The notes beneath the pieces are model-generated. The model had not been told where the DNA came from. It saw only the letters and a list, made by a program, of their open reading frames with translations, and did not search any database. From NCBI GenBank assembly GCA_035566435.1, contig DATMRF010000118.1:74885-138884 (forward strand): 64,000 bases of DNA, written 5' to 3'. Source of the DNA: DATMRF01 sp035566435 (GTDB taxonomy: Bacteria; Verrucomicrobiota; Verrucomicrobiia; Limisphaerales; UBA8199). Shown here in pieces: positions 36,531 to 43,899 of this stretch. A program made the translations under genes and the position numbers. Within the stretch, counting starts at the first letter, position 1, and every line of letters starts with the position of its first letter.

Positions 36531-37466
36531 TTATGCGTTCTTTGCGTTCTTTGCAGTAAGATCCTCGCTTCTTCCGGCCTGAGCCAAACCGAGATTCTGC
36601 AGAATACGGACCGTCGAATGCGCTTTGTTGAGGGTGTAGAAATGAATCCCTGGCGCCCCGTTGCGCAGTAGTTCCTGGCATTGGCGGGTTGCGTACTCGA
36701 TGCCGAACTCAGTCACTCCGGCGTCATCGGCGCCCAATTCGTCCAGCTTTGCCCCAAGAGGCGCCGGGATGCGGGCGCCACAGAGTGCGGTGAACTTTTT
36801 GATCTGCGAGCCGTTGAGAATCGGGACGATCCCCGGCACCAATGGCACCTTAACGCCGTGCCGGCCGTTCAGCTCCTCCCGGAATTCGAAATAGTCCCGG
36901 TTGTCGAAAAACAATTGGGTGATGACGAAATCCGCGCCCGCATCAATCTTTTGTTTCAGGTGGCGCCAATCAACATGCTTGCCTTCCGTGCAAGCGACGT
37001 GGCCTTCGGGGAACCCCGCAACGCCGATGCAGAAACCGCCTTGCTCACGAATGAAGGCCACAAGCTCGTTGGAGTACTCGAAGCCGCCGGGCGTCGGCTG
37101 AAATTCGCCCCCGCCCGGAGGATCGCCGCGCAAAGCCAGGACATTCCGCACGCCCAGGGAACGAATTTGACCGAGCAGCTCGCGGATTTCTTCCTGGGTC
37201 GAACAGACACAGGTCAAATGCGCCACCGCCGTCAGCCCGTGCTGCCGCTGGATGCGGTCAACAATCCTCAGAGTCCTTTCTCGGGTGCTTCCGCCTGCGC
37301 CATACGTAACCGAGCAGTAATCCGGGCGCGTCTGCAGCAGTGCGGGAATGGTCTTCTCGAGCAGAGTTCGGTCGCCCTCGTCGGTCTTGGGCGGGAAGAA
37401 CTCAAAAGAAACCACCGGCCTCCCGGTGGCGCTCTTGCCGGCGTAGATGTCGCGAATAAGCTGCAT
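36531..37466 (-). CDS. metF: 5,10-methylenetetrahydrofolate reductase
   Basis: 311 residues from ATG 37466 (MQLIRDIYAGKSATGRPVVSFEFFPPKT); an upstream open extension to 37529 is unlike the family. Key motifs: SFEFFPPKT at 20-28, YCSVTYGAGGSTRERT, LTCVCSTQEEI, VLALRGDPP, and GADFVITQLFFD. It reduces methylene-THF to methyl-THF for methionine synthesis using an FAD flavin. The C-terminus is odd: after the family's usual end, LTAKNAKNA is encoded by TTTGCGTTC microrepeats right up to the TAA at 36531, so the stop codon seems to come from the repeat. Confidence 0.93.
   Translation of the reverse strand: MQLIRDIYAGKSATGRPVVSFEFFPPKTDEGDRTLLEKTIPALLQTRPDYCSVTYGAGGSTRERTLRIVDRIQRQHGLTAVAHLTCVCSTQEEIRELLGQIRSLGVRNVLALRGDPPGGGEFQPTPGGFEYSNELVAFIREQGGFCIGVAGFPEGHVACTEGKHVDWRHLKQKIDAGADFVITQLFFDNRDYFEFREELNGRHGVKVPLVPGIVPILNGSQIKKFTALCGARIPAPLGAKLDELGADDAGVTEFGIEYATRQCQELLRNGAPGIHFYTLNKAHSTVRILQNLGLAQAGRSEDLTAKNAKNA
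36534..36556. repeat. TTTGCGTTC microrepeat at the metF end
   Basis: Two to three degenerate copies of GCGTTCTTT encode the AKNAKNA tail of MetF on the minus strand. Similar words appear near 18670. Confidence 0.6.
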
Positions 37467-37525
37467 AAGTCGTGAAGATGCGCCAAGCCCGGGCAAAATC
37501 AAAGTCAGAACGTGGCGACCAAGGG

Positions 37526-37690
37526 TCAAAACGTTAGAACGTTAAAAGGTGCAAACGTGAAGCGCGATGCATGAAATGGTTAATCTGGCCAACGACCCCG
37601 CTCGCCGTTCTAACGTTTTAACGTTTCAACGCTTTAACGCTTTAACGTTCCACGCATCACGCCTCACGCATCACGTTTCACGCTCCAGTG
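37526..37690. repeat. Inverted short-period repeat arms around a 47-bp core
   Basis: The left arm (37526-37560) reads AAAACGTTAGAACGTTAAAA then GCAAACGTGA words. The right arm (37608-37690) reads TTCTAACG, TTTTAACG, TTTCAACG, CTTTAACG and then ATCACG/CTCACG words. Arms are complementary word by word. The core (37561-37607) is unique. It fills the 226-bp gap upstream of metF and downstream of the dehydrogenase; no gene is seen. Confidence 0.7.
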
Positions 37691-37692
37691 CC

Positions 37693-38658
37693 TCACCCGT
37701 TCACCACATTCTGCGGTTTCCCTTCGAGAAACGCCCGGACGTTGGCAACAGCGGTTTGCATCAGACGCGAGCGAGCGGCCCGGGTGGCCCAGGCGAGGTG
37801 GGGCGTAATGAAACAATTTTTCGCACTGAGCAGCGGGTTATCCTCCGGCGGCGGTTCGACCGAAAGCACATCGAGGCCCGCACCGGCTAGCCGGCCAGAG
37901 TTCAAAGCGGCGGCTAGAGCGGGCTCATCAACCAGCTGGCCGCGGCTGGTGTTGAGCAGAAACGCAGTGGACTTCATCCAGGCGAGACGTTCCGTATTTA
38001 CGAGGTTCCTGGTCTCGGGCGTGAGCGGGCAGTGCAAACTGACGACGTCGCTTTCACGAAAGAGCGTTTCGAGCCCCACCTGCCTTGCGAACGGTGGCAG
38101 GGACCGGGCGCCCGGGCGGCACACCAGCACTCGCATGCCAAGCGCGGCGGCCAGTTCGCCCACCGCGCCGCCGATCCGGCCAAAACCGACGATGCCCATC
38201 GTGAGCCCATCCAGTTCGATGAGTGGCCGGTCCCAGTAACAAAAATCGCGGCGGCGGGTCCACCGTCCCTCGCGAACCGTGTGGGAATGATGTCCCACGT
38301 TGTGGGTCAGTTCGAGGAGCAGCGCCAACGCGGTCTGGGCGACCGAGCGGGTGCTGTAGGTGGGGACATTCGTCACGGGTATCCCAAGTTCGCGCGCCGC
38401 GCCGAGATCGACGATATTCGTCCCCGTCGCAAGCACGCCGATGTATTTGAGCCGCGGAAGCTGCCGCAGATGCTCGCGCGTTAATTCCGTCTTATTCGTT
38501 AAGACGATCTCGCTCTTGCTCGCGAACCGCACGATTTCGCCGGGTTCGAGCCGGTCGTAGACTTCGCAGGTGCCCAGCGACTTCAGCTCGTCCCAGCTCA
38601 GGTCACCTGGGTTCAGGGTATAACCGTCCAGCACGATGATTTTCATCGGTTGTGCCAT
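37693..38658 (-). CDS. D-isomer-specific 2-hydroxyacid dehydrogenase (glycerate dehydrogenase-like)
   Basis: 321 residues. The NAD-binding Rossmann motif is GIVGFGRIGGAVGELAAALGMRV, with substrate-binding ATGTNIVDLGAARELGIPVTNVPTY before it, LHCPLTPETRNLVN after, and the C-terminal catalytic region FITPHLAWATRAARSRLM, where the catalytic His is in TPHLAW. It oxidises or reduces 2-hydroxyacids such as glycerate with NAD(P). The gene starts 7 bp after the stop of the permease gene and is last in a four-gene operon with the ABC importer, so it may act on the imported compound or its product; that link is inferred. Confidence 0.88.
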   Translation of the reverse strand: MAQPMKIIVLDGYTLNPGDLSWDELKSLGTCEVYDRLEPGEIVRFASKSEIVLTNKTELTREHLRQLPRLKYIGVLATGTNIVDLGAARELGIPVTNVPTYSTRSVAQTALALLLELTHNVGHHSHTVREGRWTRRRDFCYWDRPLIELDGLTMGIVGFGRIGGAVGELAAALGMRVLVCRPGARSLPPFARQVGLETLFRESDVVSLHCPLTPETRNLVNTERLAWMKSTAFLLNTSRGQLVDEPALAAALNSGRLAGAGLDVLSVEPPPEDNPLLSAKNCFITPHLAWATRAARSRLMQTAVANVRAFLEGKPQNVVNG

Positions 38659-38665
38659 GAGATGC

Positions 38666-39439
38666 TCACTTTTGCGCCAGGCCCCAACGCCGGAGGATGC
38701 GTTTTTGGATTAATCCAAAAACAAACCGGTCGAGCAGCAAGCCAAAAAGGATGGTCAACACCATGATGCCAATTACCTGCGCCGAGTCGTTCAGCTCCCG
38801 CCCCATCTGCAGCAGGTAGCCAAGGCCAATGCTCGACTTGATCAGCTCCGCCGAAACGCACCCGTGCCACGCCAGCGTCCAGCCCAGCTTCATCCCGGTG
38901 ACAATGCTGGGCAGCGACGCCGGCAGGATGACCCGCGTGGGCATCGCGTAGCCAGGGGTGCCGAGCGTGCGGGCCGCCCGCAGGTAAATGCTCGGAATGT
39001 GCAGAATGCCGTCCGAAGTCGCGATGGCGATTGCGGGTGTGGAACTCATAATAATCACAAAATGAATTCCGTGGTCGCTCAGGCCGAACAGCAGTAGCGA
39101 TACCGGCACCCAACCCGCGGTCGGCAACGTTTGCAGGCCCAGGAACAGCGACCGCAGGCAACTGCTCACCACGCGGCTCACCCCCATCAACAGCCCGATC
39201 AGCAACCCGGCCGCCGCCGCGATTAGAAACCCGACCGCCATTCTCTCGAACGTGGCTTCGACACTCGGCCAGAGATAGCTCTCAGACGCCAGTTCCCATA
39301 AGCGACTCGCCACCTGTGCCGGTGAGGGAAACAAATAGTCCGGAAAGATTTGGGCCCGGAACAGCCCTTGCCACACCGCTATGACCAGCAGGTAAAAGGC
39401 CAGAACATAATACTTGATTCTACGCTCCTGGGCTTTCAA
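38666..39439 (-). CDS. ABC importer permease (SsuC/TauC type)
   Basis: About 257 residues from TTG 39439, inside the end of the ATPase gene; GTG 39460 is an alternative, and the frame is open up to 39499. Six hydrophobic segments are visible (VLAFYLLVIAVWQGLF; AVGFLIAAAAGLLIGLLMGV; QVIGIMVLTILFGLLLDRFVF). The BPD_transp_1 coupling motif is seen as AARTLGTPGYAMPTRVILPASLPSIVTGMKLG, the EAA loop. It pairs with the upstream ATPase and binding protein to import a sulfonate-, nitrate- or taurine-like anion; the ligand is not determinable. Confidence 0.88.
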   Translation of the reverse strand: MKAQERRIKYYVLAFYLLVIAVWQGLFRAQIFPDYLFPSPAQVASRLWELASESYLWPSVEATFERMAVGFLIAAAAGLLIGLLMGVSRVVSSCLRSLFLGLQTLPTAGWVPVSLLLFGLSDHGIHFVIIMSSTPAIAIATSDGILHIPSIYLRAARTLGTPGYAMPTRVILPASLPSIVTGMKLGWTLAWHGCVSAELIKSSIGLGYLLQMGRELNDSAQVIGIMVLTILFGLLLDRFVFGLIQKRILRRWGLAQK

Positions 39440-40238
39440 GGGCGGGTCCTTCCAATTCACGCAGGATGACGCGGGCATGCTCGCCCACGCGGGGATCATT
39501 GATGTCGCGGACCCGGAGCAGGTTCACGATGATCTCCGCTTTTATGCGGCCAGGCCGCCCGGAAAAAACAAATACCCGATCTCCCAGGCACGCGGCTTCC
39601 CGAGGGTCGTGGGTGACGAGGATGATCGTCTTTCGGGTGCGCAGGAATATCTCCTGGAGATCGCCGTAGAGTTTTGCCCGGGTTAAGGCATCCAGGGCGG
39701 GGAAGGGCTCGTCCACCAACAACACTTTCGGGTCCGGGGCCAAAGCGCGGGCCAGGGCAACGCGTTGCTTCATGCCTCCCGACAGTTCATGAATCGGCGC
39801 CTTCTCGAACTGATCGAGATGGACCATCTGCAGGAACTGGCGCGCTTTTTGGCGGCGCAGCTTTGGCCGAAACCGGAACTGGCGTTTCAGGCCGAAGAGG
39901 ACGTTCTCGATGACGTTGAGCCAGGGGAACAGGCCGTGCTCCTGGAATAACATCAGCCGGTCGTGGTGCGGTCCCTCGACCGGAACCCCGTCCAGTGCAA
40001 TTTCCCCGCTGGTGACCTCTTCGAAGCCGGCAATGATGTTGAGCAGGGTGGATTTCCCGCAACCGGACGGGCCGAAGAAAATCACGAATTCACCCTCGCG
40101 AACCTCGGCATTGATCCGATGCAAGGCTTCGATAGCCTGCTTCGCATTGGTGTAGGTTTTCGAGACCTCGGTGAGCTTCAACTTGACGGGACGCGGCCCC
40201 GTCGCGGCTGATTCCAAACTGGTGGTGGCGGCGCACAT
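39420..40238 (-). CDS. ABC importer ATPase (SsuB/TauB type)
   Basis: 272 residues from ATG 40238, which overlaps the binding-protein stop (TGATG); GTG 40241 is the alternative. Walker A is GPSGCGKSTL, signature LSGGMKQRVALARAL, Walker B VLLVDEPFPALD, and H-loop LVTHDPREAACLGDRV. The C-terminal part KAEIIVNLLRVRDINDPRVGEH is typical of nitrate/sulfonate/taurine importers. It hydrolyses ATP to drive uptake through the permease encoded next. The overlap with both neighbours indicates one coupled transcript. Confidence 0.93.
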   Translation of the reverse strand: MCAATTSLESAATGPRPVKLKLTEVSKTYTNAKQAIEALHRINAEVREGEFVIFFGPSGCGKSTLLNIIAGFEEVTSGEIALDGVPVEGPHHDRLMLFQEHGLFPWLNVIENVLFGLKRQFRFRPKLRRQKARQFLQMVHLDQFEKAPIHELSGGMKQRVALARALAPDPKVLLVDEPFPALDALTRAKLYGDLQEIFLRTRKTIILVTHDPREAACLGDRVFVFSGRPGRIKAEIIVNLLRVRDINDPRVGEHARVILRELEGPALESPGA

Positions 40239-41269
40239 CACCGCGGAGGCGTTGGCCCTTCAATCGGGGACAGGTTCTTTTCCTTCAGCACTTCATCGAG
40301 GAGACTCAATGAGTAGATCCCCTCCAGCGCCGGCTTGCCCCGCAGAAAACCCGCGCGGTAGCTGGCCTCTGCCGACGATTTCAAGGACGCGCATACCGGA
40401 TCCCACGTCAGTTCGACCCGGCTCAGGGCCCGTTCAATCACCAGTGCTTGAAGCGCGCGCCCTGTCTCTTTCTTGAGTTGGCGATTCAAAACTGTGATGG
40501 CATTGGTTCTGTCCGTGTTGAGCTGCTGGGTTGCTTCGACCAGGGCGGCCAGCAGGTTGCTCACAATCGTCCGGTTTCCAGCCAGATACGATTTGTTCAT
40601 GACGAGGTGAGTCGTAATATATCTTCCGCCAGGCCAAAGTTCCTTCTCTTCCAGGAACATTTGGCCGCCGCCTTCGACCTCCAGACGGGAAAGCCAGGGT
40701 TCGACCGTCCACGCGCCGTCGATTTGCTTTTTCTTGAACATGTTGAGCTGGTCAGGATTGGAAAGCGCTACCAGGCTCACGTTTCCGCCGCGCTCGCGCA
40801 AGCGGTAGCCTTTCATGGCCAACCATGCGCGCGCCGCAATGTCCTGCGTATTCCCGAGTTGAGGCGTCGCGATGACTTTGTTCGCAAAATCTTTGTCGCT
40901 GGTGATGCCCGCATCGCGGCGCACCACCATCCCGGCCCCACCACTGGCGCTGCCAGCAATGATGACAAACTTTTCGCCCCGGGATTTGATATACGCATTG
41001 ATCGTCGGGCTCGGGCCAACGAACGTCGCATCCACCGCGTCCGTGAGCAACGATTCCATCGCGCCCGGGCCCGCGTTGAACGCTATCCAGTTGATGCGCA
41101 CTCCGGCTTTTTCAAAAGCTCCGGTGGCGCGCGCGTACAGCGCTTGGGCGTGAGTGATATTGGGAAAGTAGCCCAGACGAAGTTCTGGCCCCTGGCGGTC
41201 GGCCGCCCGGACCGGCCAGACCAGCGCCAAAGCCACCAGCAGCGGGAGCCGCTTTCGCCCCGCCTCCAT
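40238..41269 (-). CDS. ABC substrate-binding protein (SsuA/NitT/TauT family)
   Basis: 343 residues from ATG 41269, chosen because it gives a good signal peptide (MEAGRKRLPLLVALALVWPVRAA); a GTG at 41290 would add seven residues. The mature protein opens LRLGYFPNITHAQALYARATGAFEKAGVRINWIAFNAGPGAMESLL, the standard start of aliphatic-sulfonate/nitrate/taurine-binding proteins, and continues VDATFVGPSPTINAYIKSRGEKFVIIAGSASGG. It acts in the periplasm and hands ligand to the membrane complex. First gene of the minus-strand importer operon. Confidence 0.9.
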   Translation of the reverse strand: MEAGRKRLPLLVALALVWPVRAADRQGPELRLGYFPNITHAQALYARATGAFEKAGVRINWIAFNAGPGAMESLLTDAVDATFVGPSPTINAYIKSRGEKFVIIAGSASGGAGMVVRRDAGITSDKDFANKVIATPQLGNTQDIAARAWLAMKGYRLRERGGNVSLVALSNPDQLNMFKKKQIDGAWTVEPWLSRLEVEGGGQMFLEEKELWPGGRYITTHLVMNKSYLAGNRTIVSNLLAALVEATQQLNTDRTNAITVLNRQLKKETGRALQALVIERALSRVELTWDPVCASLKSSAEASYRAGFLRGKPALEGIYSLSLLDEVLKEKNLSPIEGPTPPR

Positions 41270-41366
41270 CCATGAGGGTCGCCATCGCACCAGGAGTTCG
41301 TTAGTCTGCTACCAATGCCATATCCTCCGGCCTCGCGCAACCTGTAGCAGCGACCGACGAAAGTCA

Positions 41367-41384
41367 GCTCCGGGATCCCGGAGC
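41367..41384. terminator. Perfect 18-bp palindrome downstream of 41395 gene
   Basis: GCTCCGGGATCCCGGAGC reads the same on both strands. On the minus strand it follows the stop of the outer-membrane-protein gene by 11 bp and is followed by TGACTTTCG, so a weak terminator hairpin is plausible; a regulator site is the alternative. Confidence 0.45.
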
Positions 41385-41394
41385 GGGCCGCCAG

Positions 41395-41937
41395 CTAATG
41401 AAAGTAGTACCTCAGCCCCACACCGCCGTTCCACTCGACGCTGGTAGTCGGGGCAACGTCCAGAATCGGCGCCACCTCCGCAAAAAGTTCAAGATGTGAA
41501 TTGGGGATGAAATACGACAGCCCCACCGGGCCGCGGATGCCGGCCCGGTTCTCCCCGTGCTCGACAAATTTGACCCGGCCGCCCACCCCGAAATAGAGCG
41601 GCAATTCACCCGTGCCGACATGAAACAGGTTGAATTTATGGAACAAGAAATCTCCGTGGAGCTGAAAGCCGTCCGGGTCCACAAACGACCACCCGGCTCC
41701 GGCGTCAACCGCCGTCGTTCCCGACAGCCACACTTTGGCGCTCACACCGCTCGGCTCGCCACCGAGGGCGCCCAACCCGAACGAGCCCGCCTGGTTGATG
41801 GGTGCGCTGTATTGGACGGCGTTGGCCAACATGCTCGGGGGCGGATTCGTCGCCGCGCCCGACGAATCGGCATCTTGCGCCGCGGCCGCGCCCGCAAGTG
41901 CTGACATCAATAAGGCAGCAATAAGTTGATCACGCAT
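41395..41937 (-). CDS. Exported beta-rich protein, probably outer membrane
   Basis: 180 residues from ATG 41937, which gives a signal peptide (MRDQLIAALLMSALAGAAAAQ, cleavage after AAA/AQ); the frame opens further to 42000. The mature part has alternating beta pattern with Gly and aromatic residues (GAGWSFVDPDGFQLHGDFLFHKFNLFHVG; LPLYFGVGGRVKFVEHG; HLELFAEVAPILDV) and ends WNGGVGLRYYFH, with a terminal aromatic-His as in small outer-membrane beta-barrels. Family not recognised. It faces the divergent DUF6600 gene across 281 bp. Confidence 0.75.
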   Translation of the reverse strand: MRDQLIAALLMSALAGAAAAQDADSSGAATNPPPSMLANAVQYSAPINQAGSFGLGALGGEPSGVSAKVWLSGTTAVDAGAGWSFVDPDGFQLHGDFLFHKFNLFHVGTGELPLYFGVGGRVKFVEHGENRAGIRGPVGLSYFIPNSHLELFAEVAPILDVAPTTSVEWNGGVGLRYYFH

Positions 41938-42217
41938 AAAACACCTTTTCATAGCTTTCGTTTGTGCGTTCATTTCCATGCCCGAGGGCGGGAGCATCAC
42001 TTATACCGGACGTGCAAGGTGGGCTCGAAAACCTGTGAAATGGCCCTTCATGGCCGCGTTCGCAAGCTGACCTGCTTTCGTTTCCTCGCAATCTGCAATG
42101 CGTTTAGGCCCGACTCTTGCAGAATGCGAGATCCCTTAGGGTCGTCCAGGCCGATTTCAGCTCAACGGTACGGTTTTCTTGAGCTGGCCCTGTTTAAGCT
42201 AACAAGAAACACGGGTT

Positions 42218-43099
42218 ATGAAAACACTGCGCTCAAAATCGGGATCGATGCTCTGTGGTTTCGGCTTGGTCGGCGCGCTAAGCTTGACAGCCTTCAGCGC
42301 CCGCGCGGACCTCGAAGTCTCCGCCTCGGTGGGAGTCCACGCCACCGCCGATTTTTACGCGCCGCTTTCCGCGGACGGCGCGTGGGTAGAAGTCGGCTCG
42401 TATGGCCGTTGTTGGCGGCCCGCCGGCATCACGGCCGAATGGCGTCCCTATTGCTCCGGCAACTGGGTGTGGACCGATTGCGGCTGGTATTGGGCCAGCG
42501 ACGAGCCCTGGGCCTGGGCCTGCTACCATTATGGGTGGTGGTCGTGTGACCCCACCTACGGCTGGGTTTGGGTGCCCGGCGTTGAGTGGGCTCCCGCCTG
42601 GGTGACCTGGCGCGTGGGTGGAGGCTATATCGGCTGGGCTCCGTTGGCGCCGCATGGCGTGCGGATCAGCGGACCGCAATTCGTCTTCGTTCAGGAGGCT
42701 CGATTTAGCGAACCCTTGCGGCCAGGTCTGGTCGTTGCCAACAACACCACCATTTTCGGAAAAACCACCGTGGTGAACAATGTTAAGCGCGAAACCAGGA
42801 GTTTCGGGGGCGGCGCCGGCGGAAAGGTTGTCATCAATGAAGGTCCTGGACTGGGCGCGATTGAAAAGGCGTCCGGACGAAAGGTCCGGCAGGTCCCCAT
42901 CCAGGAAGCCGCTCGCCAGGCCGCCGCACCCGCACGGATGTCACCAGGCGCGCGCGGGGTTGTTCCCAGCGAGTCGCCACGGGGAGAATCGTTTGCCCGA
43001 CCGGCGCCGACCGGAAAACCTTCAGAACCTTCGGAAGGCAAGGGCCACAACCACGAACATGAAAGGGAACACAATGACCATGGAAAAGATCATTCTTGA
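42218..43099 (+). CDS. DUF6600-like tryptophan-rich secreted protein
   Basis: 293 residues. Signal peptide MKTLRSKSGSMLCGFGLVGALSLTAFSARA. The mature domain (about 35-160) is exceptionally rich in Trp and Tyr (WRPYCSGNWVWTDCGWYWASDEPWAWACYHYGWW; GWVWVPGVEWAPAWVTW), matching the DUF6600 pattern with its YHYGWW core. The C-terminal third is low-complexity and ends His-rich (HNHEHEREHNDHG), possibly metal-binding. Function unknown. It overlaps a small ORF at its end and leads into a lipoprotein gene. Confidence 0.85.
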   Translation: MKTLRSKSGSMLCGFGLVGALSLTAFSARADLEVSASVGVHATADFYAPLSADGAWVEVGSYGRCWRPAGITAEWRPYCSGNWVWTDCGWYWASDEPWAWACYHYGWWSCDPTYGWVWVPGVEWAPAWVTWRVGGGYIGWAPLAPHGVRISGPQFVFVQEARFSEPLRPGLVVANNTTIFGKTTVVNNVKRETRSFGGGAGGKVVINEGPGLGAIEKASGRKVRQVPIQEAARQAAAPARMSPGARGVVPSESPRGESFARPAPTGKPSEPSEGKGHNHEHEREHNDHGKDHS

Positions 43100-43319
43100 G
43101 GTATGTCGGGTTGATGAACTGGACGACAGCCGTGGCAGGTTCAGCCGCCCCGCACGGGCGTGGGACCCCATGCCACTATTTGAATCTACAGAAATCCGCA
43201 CGCCCACACGAACCAGGCTGCGGCTCACGGAATGGTTCGAGGGCGCTCCGTTCTTTCCGGCCATACGGCGGCGTTCAGAACCTGAGTTATTACCAACCCA
43301 GGAAATTAGCCGGAGCTAA
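43074..43319 (+). CDS. Small ORF, hypothetical
   Basis: 81 residues from ATG 43074, preceded by AAAGGGA at 5-bp spacing, a fair ribosome-binding site. It overlaps the end of the DUF6600 gene by 26 bp and ends 14 bp before the lipoprotein start. The sequence (MTMEKIILEVCRVDELDDSRGRF ... EWFEGAPFFPAIRRRSEPELLP) has a plausible acidic, soluble composition but no known family. Position and RBS support translation; lack of any recognised homology leaves it uncertain. Confidence 0.45.
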   Translation: MTMEKIILEVCRVDELDDSRGRFSRPARAWDPMPLFESTEIRTPTRTRLRLTEWFEGAPFFPAIRRRSEPELLPTQEISRS

Positions 43320-43333
43320 ACCAAACAAACCAA

Positions 43334-43687
43334 ATGAAACTGAAACATCAATTGGCGGCGTTTGCCGCCTTCGCGCTTCTCGCCGGCTGTAGCGAGAATG
43401 ATGAGATGGGGACACAGAAGCAATCGGCGGTGCCCGCCGTCACCAATGAAGCAAAACCAGCGGACACCGCGGCCGTTCCCGCCCCGCGGCCGGACCCCAG
43501 CCTCCCCCCAACCCCCGCCCCGACTCCGCCGGTGGCTTACGTTCCGCCTCCGCCGGCGACCCCGGTTCCCCCGCCCCCGCCGGCTGATAGCCAGGCAGGC
43601 ACGGTGACGCCTCCGCCAGCGGCCGCGGACCCGGCGGCGACCAACGCTACAGCGGCCACGAACAGCGACGCTGGCGATAAGAAGTAA
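43334..43687 (+). CDS. Proline-rich lipoprotein
   Basis: 117 residues. A lipoprotein signal peptide (MKLKHQLAAFAAFALLAGC, lipobox LLAGC with Cys19) is followed by a Pro/Ala/Thr-rich, low-complexity chain (PPTPAPTPPVAYVPPPPATPVPPPPPADS) with no globular domain. It probably anchors in the outer membrane and acts as a flexible spacer or wall contact; that is inferred. It is third in a run with the DUF6600 gene and the small ORF, and a strong terminator follows at 43822. Confidence 0.75.
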   Translation: MKLKHQLAAFAAFALLAGCSENDEMGTQKQSAVPAVTNEAKPADTAAVPAPRPDPSLPPTPAPTPPVAYVPPPPATPVPPPPPADSQAGTVTPPPAAADPAATNATAATNSDAGDKK

Positions 43688-43821
43688 ATCCACATTGGCG
43701 GATGCGCACCGCCGATGACCGGTCTGAATCTGCAAACGCCCCCTGTTTCGCGTGTTGCGCAACGCCAAAGTGGGGGGGGTGGACGACTTCCACTGGCCCT
43801 TGCCCGCTGGGCCGGCGGAAA

Positions 43822-43874
43822 GGGAGGGAGGGTTGCACCGGGAGTGCAAACCCTCCCTCCCCAGTTCTTTTTTT
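43822..43874 (+). terminator. Strong rho-independent terminator with G-quadruplex potential
   Basis: Stem GGGAGGGAGGG TTGCAC (43822-43838), loop CGGGA, stem GTGCAA (43844-43849), an unpaired A, then CCCTCCCTCCC (43851-43861), followed by TTCTTTTTTT (43865-43874). The 17-bp stem and U-tract are textbook. The GGG-A-GGG-A-GGG...GGG run could also fold as a G-quadruplex in RNA or DNA. Confidence 0.85.
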
Positions 43875-43899
43875 CCGATGATCTGTTATCTTGGCTGCT

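Noticed and set aside
37526..37690. CRISPR-like array
   Set aside because: The repeats are 7-8 bp, degenerate and without spacers of constant length; no cas genes are present.
43096..43392. 98-residue plus-strand ORF overlapping the small ORF and lipoprotein
   Set aside because: It is in another frame than the RBS-supported small ORF and reads as mixed composition without a domain.
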